In this document: piece after piece, positions 17,549-27,600 of the stretch | Layout of the letters: every line of letters begins with the position of its first letter | Numbering within the stretch: position 1 is the first letter of the stretch | NCBI RefSeq assembly: GCF_001467955.1 | Contig: NZ_LNYR01000006.1 | Span: 188,253 to 252,252 of the forward strand | Length of the DNA stretch: 64,000 nt | DNA from: Legionella quateirensis | GTDB taxonomy: Bacteria; Pseudomonadota; Gammaproteobacteria; Legionellales; Legionellaceae | Direction: 5' to 3' | Notes under the pieces: model-generated | Database searches by the model: none | What the model was told of the DNA's origin: nothing | The model's input: the letters and a program-made list of their open reading frames with translations, nothing else | Program-made: the position numbers and the translations under genes

Positions 17549-19150
17549 TTAGGGTTTAATCCTGGGGCCTTTCAACTCACTCATCTTTTCACGGCATATT
17601 GTTTCAAATGCAATAACAGAACTGGTTTTAATGAGCCCTAGCGACAACTTGGTGATTAATCCTTGACCGGTAGCCAAAATAGCATAGTCAGCACTTTTTT
17701 CAATTGCTTTAATTTCTTTCTTAAGGGCTGATATAGTCTGACAATTATCAATTTTTTTATAGAGTTTATCCAATATTTCAGATTTTAATGCATCCCCTTT
17801 TAATTGACTTCTCATTGAATCACTTGAAACTTTAAACCAATGAGATCGTCCTGAGTTAGTTGACCTGTCTGACTTCTCAATATAGTAGGCATAGTCATTT
17901 TTCGGATTATGTTTTAATCCATGATGAAACATGTGTTGAGGATTTTGTGCATGGTGCAAGGAATTCCCTTGAACCGCACCACTATCTTTAGATGAATCAT
18001 GCTTCTGTTTAAAAACATAACTCTTATAATCCTCTAAAATCAAAGAATTGGTAAAACAATGTGCCGGTTTTAAATTTTTAAAATGAATCACTTCGCTCAT
18101 TTCATATAATAAATCTTGGCGTCTAGAAGCATTACTAGTTTTGTTGTACACATGTTCCAATTCAGCAATGATATCCTTACCCCGACGCCATCGCTCATTA
18201 ACTCGAGATAATGAAACAGGAAATTTGGTGAAGGGTTTAAATTCTGCCTCACCAGATGAGTTTAGTACAACCTGCTCGCTACGTTGTGTTGGCTGAGTTT
18301 TTAAATAATTACCCGCGGACGGTACACCAAAAAAACGATCATAGGCTTTTTGTATCCTCTGGCCAGGCTTACCTGGGTCGGAATGTGCCGTTGTTAATTG
18401 GTTCGTCTGGGGATCGCGCGCAATATTGGTCGATACCGACCAGTCTCCTAATGCCGTATTCAAATTTGAATTTTGTACATTATTTGTATCGCCCCCCATA
18501 ATAGAGAGAACACCTTTTTGTTCCATTGTTCGTTGATAATCTTCAATTTCATTTTTATAATCATGTCCATAAAGTAAATGAAGGTTTGTAGCGACCACTT
18601 TGCGATTTGAACCATCTTTTAAAGTAAATGTCGTTTCATACCCACGATATTTCTGTTTCCCATGGGCGTCTGGCGGAGCTGGAAATACTCCTTTACTGGA
18701 ATCTAATTGCAGTTTGTTCCTATTATAAATCATAGCCATAGGTTGTTGAGTATGATTAGGATCGCTCGGCCGTTGGGTAAATACCAATTCATAACCATGA
18801 CGTTTTAACATCTGCTGAAATTCATTTTTTAATTCAAGATTTTGTTTGCCAAACAAAAAATCAACTTCCTGGAGAAACACAATATCGTCGCCGCCATTTG
18901 CAATATTCGCTTCGATTTTATTGAATTGGGCACGTTTACGCATAGCATAATTAGCCTGAGTCTCATCTGCGTCATAAGGATTATTCGCATAGGCTTGAGT
19001 AACATGGTTCGCTTTCGAAAAACATTTATCTTGTATGTTCCAGGTGCCTACATGCAATTTAATCTGTACGCTATTGTCTTCTGGATTTATTGATAAAAAC
19101 TCTGTTGACTGATAAGCATGATCGGATAACACAGGAATAAAATCGGACAT
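17549..19150 (-). CDS. Endonuclease/exonuclease/phosphatase (EEP) family protein
   Basis: This 533-residue protein has an N-terminal metal-dependent phosphodiesterase fold of the DNase I / inositol-phosphatase type. The expected active-site series is present in order: N38 (GTWNIQ), E95 (FLQEVD), N189/H191 (TNLHLL), D221/N223 (MGGDTNNV) and H256/D258 (TAHSDPG). After residue ~300 the C-terminal half is helical and unassigned, with a hydrophobic patch near residue 490. There is no signal peptide. The substrate (nucleic acid, phosphoinositide or other) cannot be decided. The extra C-terminal domain and isolated position make a secreted effector possible, by inference only. Confidence 0.82.
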   Translation of the reverse strand: MSDFIPVLSDHAYQSTEFLSINPEDNSVQIKLHVGTWNIQDKCFSKANHVTQAYANNPYDADETQANYAMRKRAQFNKIEANIANGGDDIVFLQEVDFLFGKQNLELKNEFQQMLKRHGYELVFTQRPSDPNHTQQPMAMIYNRNKLQLDSSKGVFPAPPDAHGKQKYRGYETTFTLKDGSNRKVVATNLHLLYGHDYKNEIEDYQRTMEQKGVLSIMGGDTNNVQNSNLNTALGDWSVSTNIARDPQTNQLTTAHSDPGKPGQRIQKAYDRFFGVPSAGNYLKTQPTQRSEQVVLNSSGEAEFKPFTKFPVSLSRVNERWRRGKDIIAELEHVYNKTSNASRRQDLLYEMSEVIHFKNLKPAHCFTNSLILEDYKSYVFKQKHDSSKDSGAVQGNSLHHAQNPQHMFHHGLKHNPKNDYAYYIEKSDRSTNSGRSHWFKVSSDSMRSQLKGDALKSEILDKLYKKIDNCQTISALKKEIKAIEKSADYAILATGQGLITKLSLGLIKTSSVIAFETICREKMSELKGPRIKP

Positions 19151-19238
19151 AAATAAAACCTCACCAGGAACATATGTTTAATTATAACGCAAATATAATT
19201 TTATGTACTCACAAGTTCCTGATGATTACTACAAAGGA

Positions 19239-20018
19239 TTACTGTGAACGAACCTCGCGATGTAAATGATTCGCAGAAGCTTGTACTGTAGGCATGATGA
19301 TCATTTGTTCAATATCAACATGTTGTGGTCGAGTGATGCAATAAAGTACCGCATCGGCAACATCATCCGCCAATAAGGGCTGAAATTCCTTATAAAAATC
19401 CTGAGCTCTTTTTTTATCATTCCAACGGACTTCGCTAAATTCAGTATTTACTGCACCTGGAGCTATTTCAGTGACTCTGACAGCACTCCCAAGCATATCC
19501 AATCGCATTGATTTAGATAATGCATGTACTGCATGTTTTGTTGCTGAGTATATATTCCCATTTGGATAGCACTCATGTCCGGCGATCGACCCTATATTGA
19601 CGACATGCCCTCTAGCCCGCTCCAACATCCCCGGAATGACTTCTCGACTGACATAGAGAAGTCCTTTGATATTAGTGTCAATCATGGTATCCCAATGATC
19701 TTCAATACCTTGAGAGATAGGCAGAGTATCCAGAGCAAGGCCTGCATTGTTAATTAGCACATCGATTGATTTCCACTCCTCAGGTAACGAACTTAACTGC
19801 AGTTTCACTTGTTCTTTATCCCGTACATCAAGGGGTACAATATAATTTTTATTTTTAAACTGTTGTGTTAATTCTTGAGCCAATTGTTCCAAGCGCTCTG
19901 TTCGTCGCGCACTTAAAATAAGCAGGGCTCCCTGAGCAGCACACAAACGCGCACATGCTTCACCTATACCACTGGATGCTCCGGTTATTAATACAATTTT
20001 ATTAGTTAATGAATTCAT
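19239..20018 (-). CDS. Short-chain dehydrogenase/reductase (YdfG-like)
   Basis: This 259-residue classical SDR binds NAD(P) through TGASSGIGEA near the N-terminus; NNAG lies near residue 90. The catalytic Ser is in NIGSIAG, and Tyr/Lys in YSATK. SARRTERLEQLAQEL, with basic residues after beta-2, suggests NADP(H). Overall it most resembles the YdfG/serine-3-dehydrogenase group (PLDVRD, DTNIKGLLYVSREVIPGM, APGAVNTEFSEVR). The natural substrate is unknown. It is flanked by unrelated genes and probably transcribed alone. Confidence 0.92.
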   Translation of the reverse strand: MNSLTNKIVLITGASSGIGEACARLCAAQGALLILSARRTERLEQLAQELTQQFKNKNYIVPLDVRDKEQVKLQLSSLPEEWKSIDVLINNAGLALDTLPISQGIEDHWDTMIDTNIKGLLYVSREVIPGMLERARGHVVNIGSIAGHECYPNGNIYSATKHAVHALSKSMRLDMLGSAVRVTEIAPGAVNTEFSEVRWNDKKRAQDFYKEFQPLLADDVADAVLYCITRPQHVDIEQMIIMPTVQASANHLHREVRSQ

Positions 20019-20262
20019 TTACTTGCCTCAGATGTTTTTAACTCTCATTAGTAATGCAAGAAGAGTTGTATAGGGTAACGACTAGAGAATAATTATAAAC
20101 TATCCCATGATCTTCAATATAAAATATATCATTAAGACAATAGAGTATATTGACCATTCATCCATTTAGTCTTAACGTCAAGAAAGGTCGAAATCGGTAG
20201 GGTCAACACCCCTTAATAATCGGACAGAAATATATAAAACAACTGACGTAAGTCTCGAACAA

Positions 20263-20898
20263 TTATTTCTGATAGCATGAATTATTATATTCAAGTGTTT
20301 CACAGGTTCCACTATAATCTTTCAAAACGCATGCTTTTTCTGAATTCTTTTCAGAGTCAATTTCAATTTGTTTCATTAATACACAGGTATATTCTGTCGA
20401 ATAACGATCATATTTGCCTGAGTCAAAACAATCCCAGTTCGATCTTATGCCAAAATATTCCGTTCTATTTGACAAATTAATTGTACTATCCTTAATACTG
20501 CCAACAAAATTATTCCATGGATCGCAGACCAGAGTGCCATTCACCAAGATAAAAGCATGATTGGCAGTAGTATAGATCGATATAGGAATACATAAATCAT
20601 AAGTCGTCAAAGAAGCAGTAACAAATTGTCTTATTAATCTATCCAGAGCTACAAAAGACTGAAGCTGGCAATTACCTGCTCCACTTTGTGTTATTTCCTT
20701 AGCACAAAGGAGGATTCTCTCCAAAAAGGAAAACTTTGTGTTTGCAAGGATTTTGTCCGAAGCACATTGAGACATATAAACAAGAGTAGAAAAAAATCGA
20801 TTTCTTTCTTTTTCACCAGGTATGTTACAAGCACTTATTTCCTGATGGATCTCTGATGTAACTTGTTTCACAATGTTATATAGTACATTTGACCGCAT
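20263..20898 (-). CDS. Putative Cys-His-Asp hydrolase, paralogue of the divergent neighbour
   Basis: This 211-residue protein shares a core with the product of the divergent gene at 21089. GAGNCQLQSF holds C77, NHAFILVNG holds H114, and CDPWNNF holds D126. The order Cys-His-Asp, with the helix after Cys and the strand around His, resembles papain-like or transglutaminase-like enzymes; activity is inferred, not shown. The region before the Cys (about 30-70) is helical and also alignable with the neighbour. No signal peptide is present. The 190-bp divergent spacer may serve both genes. I know no named family for it. Confidence 0.75.
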   Translation of the reverse strand: MRSNVLYNIVKQVTSEIHQEISACNIPGEKERNRFFSTLVYMSQCASDKILANTKFSFLERILLCAKEITQSGAGNCQLQSFVALDRLIRQFVTASLTTYDLCIPISIYTTANHAFILVNGTLVCDPWNNFVGSIKDSTINLSNRTEYFGIRSNWDCFDSGKYDRYSTEYTCVLMKQIEIDSEKNSEKACVLKDYSGTCETLEYNNSCYQK

Positions 20899-21013
20899 GA
20901 TAGCAATCCAAATTGTTAAAATTAGAACTCAATGACGTATTTTATCACAAAAAAAAACCTCATGTACCATAAAATAATCAATATGCATGAATTAATTCAA
21001 CAATGTTTAATTT

Positions 21014-21046
21014 ATTAATACTCTCTTAATAATAAATTCTTATAAT
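21014..21046 (+). promoter_or_regulatory. PmrA-type box and -10 element upstream of the CHD-protein gene
   Basis: ATTAAT at 21014-21019 and CTTAAT at 21025-21030 form a tandem direct repeat with 11-bp spacing, matching the Legionella PmrA element (two copies of a TTAAT-type half site). TATAAT follows after exactly 10 bp at 21041-21046. The same arrangement, base-for-base in spacing, occurs at 63134-63166. The start codon is 43 bp downstream of the -10. Confidence 0.65.
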
Positions 21047-21088
21047 ATTAGCCCGTATTTACCAATAGCATTACCAAATGAGCGATAT

Positions 21089-22255
21089 ATGGACACCAAA
21101 TTCTGTGCTTTAGAAAGCGCCCCAATTAGCGAACAACAACGTCAATTATTCCTTGATGACTTTTATTCCAGCTTTCATCAATTAAAAGCTAAAAATGCAG
21201 GAATAATTTCAACCTCAATTGCTGAAAAGAATGTAAACCCCCATCCGGAATCAAAAAAACCCGAATCAAAAAAAGCAAACCGATATGCAGCACTCACCAA
21301 TTCGGATGTTGCTGAAGTAAGAAAAAAAGCGCTTGCCACAAAAAAGCAATATGATTTCAGTACAAATGATATCGCAGTCTGGGATATCATTGTCGCATTG
21401 AATCAATTAGCTCAAGATATATGTTCTTCTGATTTACCTACGGACAATGAGGAAGATGCAGTTTTAGTCAAACTAACCCAAGATTCGGCAGATAATATAT
21501 TGAACAACCAGAATATAAGCTGGTTACGTAAAATTCTTGAGATAGCAATCCTGACCAAGCAATCTGGATTTGGAAATTGTCAGGAAAAAGCGTTTTTTGG
21601 ATTTGCTGCTTTAGTACTTGAGTCTCAAAAAGTGAACTCCCTAATCCATACACTCAGACTGGCAACATTTAAAAATCATTTTATTGTCATTGTTAATGAA
21701 CAGATATTAATGGATCCCTGGTTAAACCTGGCGTTCCCTCTTGATGCCGAAAACCTTGAGCAAAATATTGATTATGTATTCGCAGGATTTGGCCAATTAA
21801 TTGATTATTTTACTTTTCAGGCAAATGGAAATTGCGTCACTCATGAAGTAATTGAAGGAAAACTGTCAAACCTCGATACAAAGTCAATGACTGATATGCC
21901 AAATTGTTATAATTTGCTGGTCCAAAATCAAAAATATTTTGCTCCACGTGCGTTATCAGGCAAGGAAAATCAACCCAAAAGACGTCGAATGGATCCAGAA
22001 ATACAGTATCCTCCTGATGAACCAACAAGCGATCAGAAAAAAATTCACAAATCCCCTACGGATTACCTGAGCAGCAACTCGTTTTTTACGAAAACCAATC
22101 CAGATGTAGAAAGTCCTTTGAAAGAAAGTCAAACGAGAAGTGAAACGCCTGTAAATCAGCCATTAAGAACGTTATTTCCAAAAGAGAACTCCTCGTCCAG
22201 AGGATCTTTGCTTGATTATCCGAGTCAACCGAGCGGATCTCATTATTTTCTCTAA
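21089..22255 (+). CDS. Putative Cys-His-Asp hydrolase, probable secreted effector
   Basis: This 388-residue protein has three parts: an N-terminal region (1-95) with a KKPESKK direct repeat, a catalytic-like core (about 95-280), and a disordered Ser/Pro/Glu-rich tail (285-388). The core aligns with the divergent neighbour: C164 in GFGNCQEKAF, H197 in KNHFIVIVN, D209 in MDPWLNL; the His-Asp spacing of 12 is identical. The fold is probably papain- or transglutaminase-like. A PmrA-type promoter lies directly upstream, and the flexible polar C-terminus fits a Dot/Icm translocation signal, so an effector role is likely but inferred. Confidence 0.78.
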   Translation: MDTKFCALESAPISEQQRQLFLDDFYSSFHQLKAKNAGIISTSIAEKNVNPHPESKKPESKKANRYAALTNSDVAEVRKKALATKKQYDFSTNDIAVWDIIVALNQLAQDICSSDLPTDNEEDAVLVKLTQDSADNILNNQNISWLRKILEIAILTKQSGFGNCQEKAFFGFAALVLESQKVNSLIHTLRLATFKNHFIVIVNEQILMDPWLNLAFPLDAENLEQNIDYVFAGFGQLIDYFTFQANGNCVTHEVIEGKLSNLDTKSMTDMPNCYNLLVQNQKYFAPRALSGKENQPKRRRMDPEIQYPPDEPTSDQKKIHKSPTDYLSSNSFFTKTNPDVESPLKESQTRSETPVNQPLRTLFPKENSSSRGSLLDYPSQPSGSHYFL

Positions 22256-22263
22256 TCATCTGC

Positions 22264-22295
22264 GGATGAAGGCAGATTTTTATCCGCCTTCATCC
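22264..22295. terminator. Terminator between convergent genes
   Basis: GGATGAAGGC at 22264-22273 is inverted as GCCTTCATCC at 22286-22295 with a 12-nt loop containing TTTTT. It lies between the stops of the CHD-protein gene and the formate dehydrogenase gene, which converge. Confidence 0.65.
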
Positions 22296-22329
22296 CAAGA
22301 GTGATTAGAAATAACTCAAGACCAGTACC

Positions 22330-23532
22330 TCAATAACATGAAACCGCCCCTTCTGTGCTGTTTCCCTCGCTATAGGAATGCGAACCTACACCGGCTAATC
22401 GGCCATTGTGAACGATCAAATATTCATCTCGAATTGGTTTGTTACTTAACCAACACTCAAGAATTTCTCTAACGCCAGCTGCATATCGTGCTTGTGCTGA
22501 TAAGGTGGTACCTGAGGTATGAGGAGTCATGGCATGATGCGGCATGCTCCGCCATGGATGGTTACTTGATGGGGGTTGGGGAAACCATACATCACCAGCA
22601 TAACCTGCCAGATGACCTGATTTTAACGCCTCTGCTATAGCCTCTCTATCACATATTTTACCACGCGCTGTATTAATCAAATAAGCACCCCGTTTCATCT
22701 GTGCGATTAATTGTTCATTAAATAAATGTTCCGTTTCAGGATGTAAGGGGCAATGAATAGAGACAACATCACACACCTTTACCATGGACTCAACAGTAGG
22801 GTGATAGGTTAAATTTAATTCTTTTTCTACAGCGGCAGACAATCGGTGTCTGTCCGTATAATGTAATCGGACATCAAATGGTTTTAATCGTCTTAAAACT
22901 GCCAGCCCGATACGTCCTGCGGCAACACAACCTACCTGCATGCCTTCCAAATCATAAGAACGACTTACGCAATCGGCAATATTCCAACCTCCTTTCAACA
23001 CCGTGTTGTATTGCGGAATATAATCACGGACTAAAGCAAGAATCATCATGACAGCGTGTTCCGCAACACTGATACTGTTACAAAAAGTCACTTCACATAC
23101 AGTAATGTTATGTTCCATGGCTGCCTGTAAATCCACATGGTCAGAACCAATACCCGCAGTAATAGCCAATTTGAGTTGTGGAGCCTGCTGTATGCGTTCC
23201 CGAGTTAAATAGGCGGGCCAAAAAGGTTGAGAAATGACAATATGGGCATCATTTAATTCTCGTGCAAAAACTGAATTGGCGCCTTCTTTATCACTGGTCA
23301 CTACAAATCGATGCCCCATGCGTTCTAGAAAATGTCTTAATCCCAATTCGCCACTAACAGAACCTAATAACTCCCCGGGAGTAAAATCAATCCCCGATGG
23401 TGATGGCATACTTTGACCATCTGGATATTGAGATAACTCTGGAATGGAATCACGAGCATATTCAGGGGGGAAGCCCGACTCGGGATCATCATATAGTACA
23501 CAAAGAACGTTCTGGTTTTGCAATTGAGACAT
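22330..23532 (-). CDS. fdh: NAD-dependent formate dehydrogenase
   Basis: The enzyme oxidises formate to CO2 with NAD, without metal. The 400-residue product has the D-2-hydroxyacid dehydrogenase layout with formate-dehydrogenase hallmarks: SQPFWPAYLT, TAGIGSDHVDL, TVCEVTFCNSISVAEH, HCPLHPETEHLF, NTARGKICDRE and the C-terminal HPWRSMPHHAMTPHTSGTTLSAQARYAAG. The catalytic His and substrate Arg/Asn sit in these blocks. The frame reaches 23583, but the ATG at 23532 follows AAGGAG, so I chose it. It is transcribed alone. Confidence 0.93.
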   Translation of the reverse strand: MSQLQNQNVLCVLYDDPESGFPPEYARDSIPELSQYPDGQSMPSPSGIDFTPGELLGSVSGELGLRHFLERMGHRFVVTSDKEGANSVFARELNDAHIVISQPFWPAYLTRERIQQAPQLKLAITAGIGSDHVDLQAAMEHNITVCEVTFCNSISVAEHAVMMILALVRDYIPQYNTVLKGGWNIADCVSRSYDLEGMQVGCVAAGRIGLAVLRRLKPFDVRLHYTDRHRLSAAVEKELNLTYHPTVESMVKVCDVVSIHCPLHPETEHLFNEQLIAQMKRGAYLINTARGKICDREAIAEALKSGHLAGYAGDVWFPQPPSSNHPWRSMPHHAMTPHTSGTTLSAQARYAAGVREILECWLSNKPIRDEYLIVHNGRLAGVGSHSYSEGNSTEGAVSCY

Positions 23533-23711
23533 AAAATACTCCTTTATAATTAAAGACTTCCAAAACTTGAAACAGACAGTCATACTAAATTAAAACTGGG
23601 GTTACAGACCAGATTTTTTAGTTTAAATAGACTTTTTACTTCTTAAAGAGCTATATTCATCTTTTGATTATTTAAAAAATTAATCACTACTCAATATTAA
23701 ATGGAGTTACT

Positions 23712-24485
23712 ATGTCAGAACGCGATTGGCCAGCAAATGATTATGCGATTGGCTCTTATATTCAGGCATCTGTAGCCGATCATTATCTTTCAGATCTCAA
23801 TATTGCACCAACTGACAAAGTATTGGATATTGGCTGTGGCAATGGCACCTATACTCGAAAGATACTTGATATGGTTCCACAGGGTTCTGTATTGGGAATT
23901 GATGCATCAGAAAATATGTTAAAACTGGCTCAGGAAATCACATTTGATTACCCCAATTTTTCGATAAAAAAAGACAATGTTATCAATATGAATTACGCCG
24001 AACAGTTTGATTCTATTGTCTCATTCTGGTGTTTGCAGTGGGCCACTGACATCTATGAGTCTTTTGTAAATATTATTAAAGCTCTAAAACAAGGCGGTAC
24101 ATTTTTTACCTTGTTCCCATCGGGTGATGATCCATTTATTACGAGTTATTATGCTCTTAGAGACTCAGGCCAATTCAGTGTACTGTCTGATTTCAAACCG
24201 CCGGTTGACTACTCCAGGATGGACAGTCTGGATAAAAAACTGAAGGATATAGCGTGCAAAAAACTCAACGTAGAATTATGCAAACAATCGATTGTCCTGC
24301 CATCATTGGATGTATTCAGAAAATTCGTTAATGGTATTGCCTTCTATCAAGGACAGTTAGCAGAACCTGATATTAAAGTAGTCAATGAAGCCATGGTTCA
24401 ATATTTTGATAACGAATGTCAGCGTAAATACCACGGTGAATATCAATTTAACTTTACTATTTATTTAGTGACCGGAGAAAAATAA
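23712..24485 (+). CDS. Class I SAM-dependent methyltransferase
   Basis: This 257-residue protein carries the SAM-binding motif I VLDIGCGNGTYTRKIL (about 37-52), the acidic loop GIDASENML, and motif IV-like FDSIVSFWCLQW. The pattern resembles trans-aconitate or malonyl-ACP methyltransferases (methyltransferase_11/25 type), but no substrate can be assigned. The start ATG follows ATGGAG at a short distance. It is divergent from formate dehydrogenase and followed by a large inverted repeat. Confidence 0.87.
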   Translation: MSERDWPANDYAIGSYIQASVADHYLSDLNIAPTDKVLDIGCGNGTYTRKILDMVPQGSVLGIDASENMLKLAQEITFDYPNFSIKKDNVINMNYAEQFDSIVSFWCLQWATDIYESFVNIIKALKQGGTFFTLFPSGDDPFITSYYALRDSGQFSVLSDFKPPVDYSRMDSLDKKLKDIACKKLNVELCKQSIVLPSLDVFRKFVNGIAFYQGQLAEPDIKVVNEAMVQYFDNECQRKYHGEYQFNFTIYLVTGEK

Positions 24486-24495
24486 GACAATTTAT

Positions 24496-24619
24496 CAGGA
24501 CTTACAAAAACCCTAAGGTCGAGGCAAAAGGAACTTTTAATGAAGGAGTTTAGATAACCTAAATGACTGAATTAAAAATTCCTTTTAACGAAGAGATTGG
24601 ACGTTTTTCGTAAGTCCTG
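24496..24619. repeat. 124-bp nested inverted repeat between convergent genes
   Basis: Outer arms at 24496-24511 (CAGGACTTACAAAAAC) and 24603-24619 (GTTTTTCGTAAGTCCTG) are inverted with one extra base. Inner arms AAAAGGAACTTTTAA at 24526-24540 and TTAAAAATTCCTTTT at 24572-24586 are inverted with one mismatch. The nesting gives one long hairpin. It could be a bidirectional terminator or a MITE-like remnant. Confidence 0.6.
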
Positions 24620-24620
24620 T

Positions 24621-27600
24621 TCATTTCACTTTAGTCGAGTGGGATATATCTGTTTGAATGGGCATATCTTCAGCTTTATTTATGATATTTCGTGGATTTG
24701 GAGGAGGAAATAAACCTTGTTCCCTGGCAAAGTTCCTTGCAGACAAATACTCTTCTGTCAATTTGACTGCATCATCAGGTGTTAAATTGAATTTTTTAGT
24801 CAAAATCTCATTAATTTCATTGAATTTATAATGACGTAATTCAATATGCATCAGTCGATTATCCAAAGCTTTAGACAGCATCTGCCGACCATGAAAAGTA
24901 GTGGGATTCTGAGTACCAATAATACAAAAACCAGGATTTTGCGGAGGATTACCCTCTAAATCGTATCCAGAAAGTAACGCATTTAATAATTGCTCGTTAA
25001 CAAGAGTATTAAACTCATCAATAACGACTACCTGACCTTGATGAAAAGCTTCCAATAATTTGTTTTGCATACGATCAGGTGTTGTGGGTGAGATCGTTAC
25101 AAAATCTATCCCTTTGGCTTTAAGCAAAGAACTGACCAATTTGCTTTTACCCATCCCAGGCTCACCTTCCAGAATGAGCCCATTTATGCCATGTTCCTGT
25201 TTAAATTGACCGTTAACTTTCTTATCACGAACCAGTAACAAAGTTTCGATAGCATATGCTGCTTTATTGCGTGATTCAGTCCATACGAATTGCTGATCAC
25301 TAGATTGCGGCACAGCGTGCTGAACAGCATCTTTTAATTTATTTTTATCTTCGCGCCAAGATGTCGTCAGCTTGATATCATTTCGAATATCTCGACTTAG
25401 CTTTTTATCCAGACTTAATGTCTTGATTTCACTTAAGATGGCGTAACGCAACAAAAAATCATCGGGCAATAATTGAGTTTGCAGCGATTCCTTTAAGATA
25501 AAAAATCGCAAACACATCATCTGAGCATTGCGTGGGGTAATTGTAAGTCCCGCGTCTTGTGCTTTGCCATAGTATGCCTCTATAAGCTCAAGCATTGTGT
25601 TTGCATTGGCATACTGCTCAAGCAAAGGGGTTAAAATGGTTTCTAGAGACTGCCCCTTAAACGGCAGATAATTCGGGTAATGTTTGAATAAATCGGGCTC
25701 AAATCGCCCTTCATATTGAGTTGGATTTCCAGCAAAAATGACTTTATGGTTTGTTAGAGGATAACATTCCCCTTCAAACCAGAAGTTTTTATCGCCGCGA
25801 GCCAAAGCTTCAAACACCGCATAATGTTCATTGGCCAGGTTAGCCTCATCAATAAATAATACGGACTGACTCTCTCCTGAATGCCGTAACCAATCTTTAA
25901 TCCCGGTCATTTCATAATACAGGGTGATTGGCTTATTCTGCTTGCGACAATATTCCCTTAAAGTCTTTTGGACAAAATGACTTTTACCTTCCCCCGTTTT
26001 GCTGGTGAGAAATACAAAGGAATGGTGTTCCAGATAATTCATCACGGTCACAGGTGATGTCGGGCCGGTACTATCAGGGAGCGCTCCGGCGCTCCATTCC
26101 AGCCTCTTGATTAAATTGTCAACCCAGGCTTCATGCAACACCATATCTTCGGGCAGATCAGCAAAATGACTATGACAAGGTGTAAGCCTGAGCCTTTGAT
26201 AGGTTTTTTTTAATTGTTCATCCAAGGCCTTGGATAATCGATTAAAATCCATTTCAGGTTGGTATACGTATTCATTAGGATGTATGGCTTTAAAGGGAGT
26301 AGCATCATCACTGATCAGGGTCAGATTACTCGCTGAAATTGACTCTCCATTGACCCGAATGGTTGGAGGATCAATAAAAAGCGTCTGTAATTGTTGCGCC
26401 AGGGTTACTGAAAATCGTCCTTTCAAAACGACTTTTTTACCCGTTCTAATGGCTTTCAACAATTCAGTTTCCTGACCATTAAATTCTCGATTGTTTAATG
26501 AGACATGATAAAACAACTGATTAAAATTAGTTTTTAGATCTACATTAATAATTAATGCGTGTTCATCTACTTTGGCATCCTGAACAGCATCCAAATCAGT
26601 CGCGATGAACAGAGTGTCATTATTCTTTAAAGAAGGACCAACGGTGACCAGTGAACGTAATGGAGCTGGAATAAAAACATCTGGCGTCGTCTGAATGGAT
26701 AAAGCACAATTGTTCTCTTTGGCTTCTTTTAAGAGGGTATACCACTGAATTTCAGTCAGATGTTCTGTAATTATCAATTGTATTGATGAGTCGGACTCGA
26801 GAAAACCCACTTGTGATTTAAGTCGCTGATCGTCGCCAATTTTGTATTGATTGAACAACAAAGGATAGGTATGTTGATTCACTACCCGAGTGAAATTAAG
26901 ATGTTCACCAGGCTCAATGATGATGGGATAGGTAGATAAATCAGGAGTGACAAAATTCAAATGAAAATGTTCTGATAAATGATGCCATTCTCCATTGAAA
27001 AAAAACCGCTTGTTTCTCATTAATTCATTGATAAAAAAACGAAATTTTGGATCTTCAAACGGGGCGTTATGTAACGTTAACTGATCCGTTTTCGTTACAG
27101 AGGCCTTCATCAGAGCGCCTGGAATCATATCCAGAATGCCATTATCCAGTGAAGGACGACCGAGCAATACCGTTTCCCAAGTCAGCGGAGACGGAAATAA
27201 AATATCGCCCTCATTGATAGGTTGATTTGCCTTTATCTCCGGTAGTTTCATGGCCGGAATTTCAGGAGCCTGGCTTATCGCATCGAAACGGGAGTAAAAA
27301 TCATCCCCCATTTTTGATGCAGAAGTCTGATCGGTTCCTACTACAATATGAACATTGGACGGTATAACCAATCCATCCAAATTACGGCCTTCATTATCAA
27401 TGACACTGTTTAATCCAACATGTCGTGCTTTCGGATCAGACCAATTTATAAACCAGGTATAAGTCTCATTGGGATGATCGGCAGCTGTTTTAATAAATAA
27501 ACTTAGAGGACTGTCTACTTTCGTATCCTTACTTTTATCAATACGAACAGCTTCCAGTTTCAAAGCATCCAGATCTCTGGAGAAAAAACAGTTTTGATAT

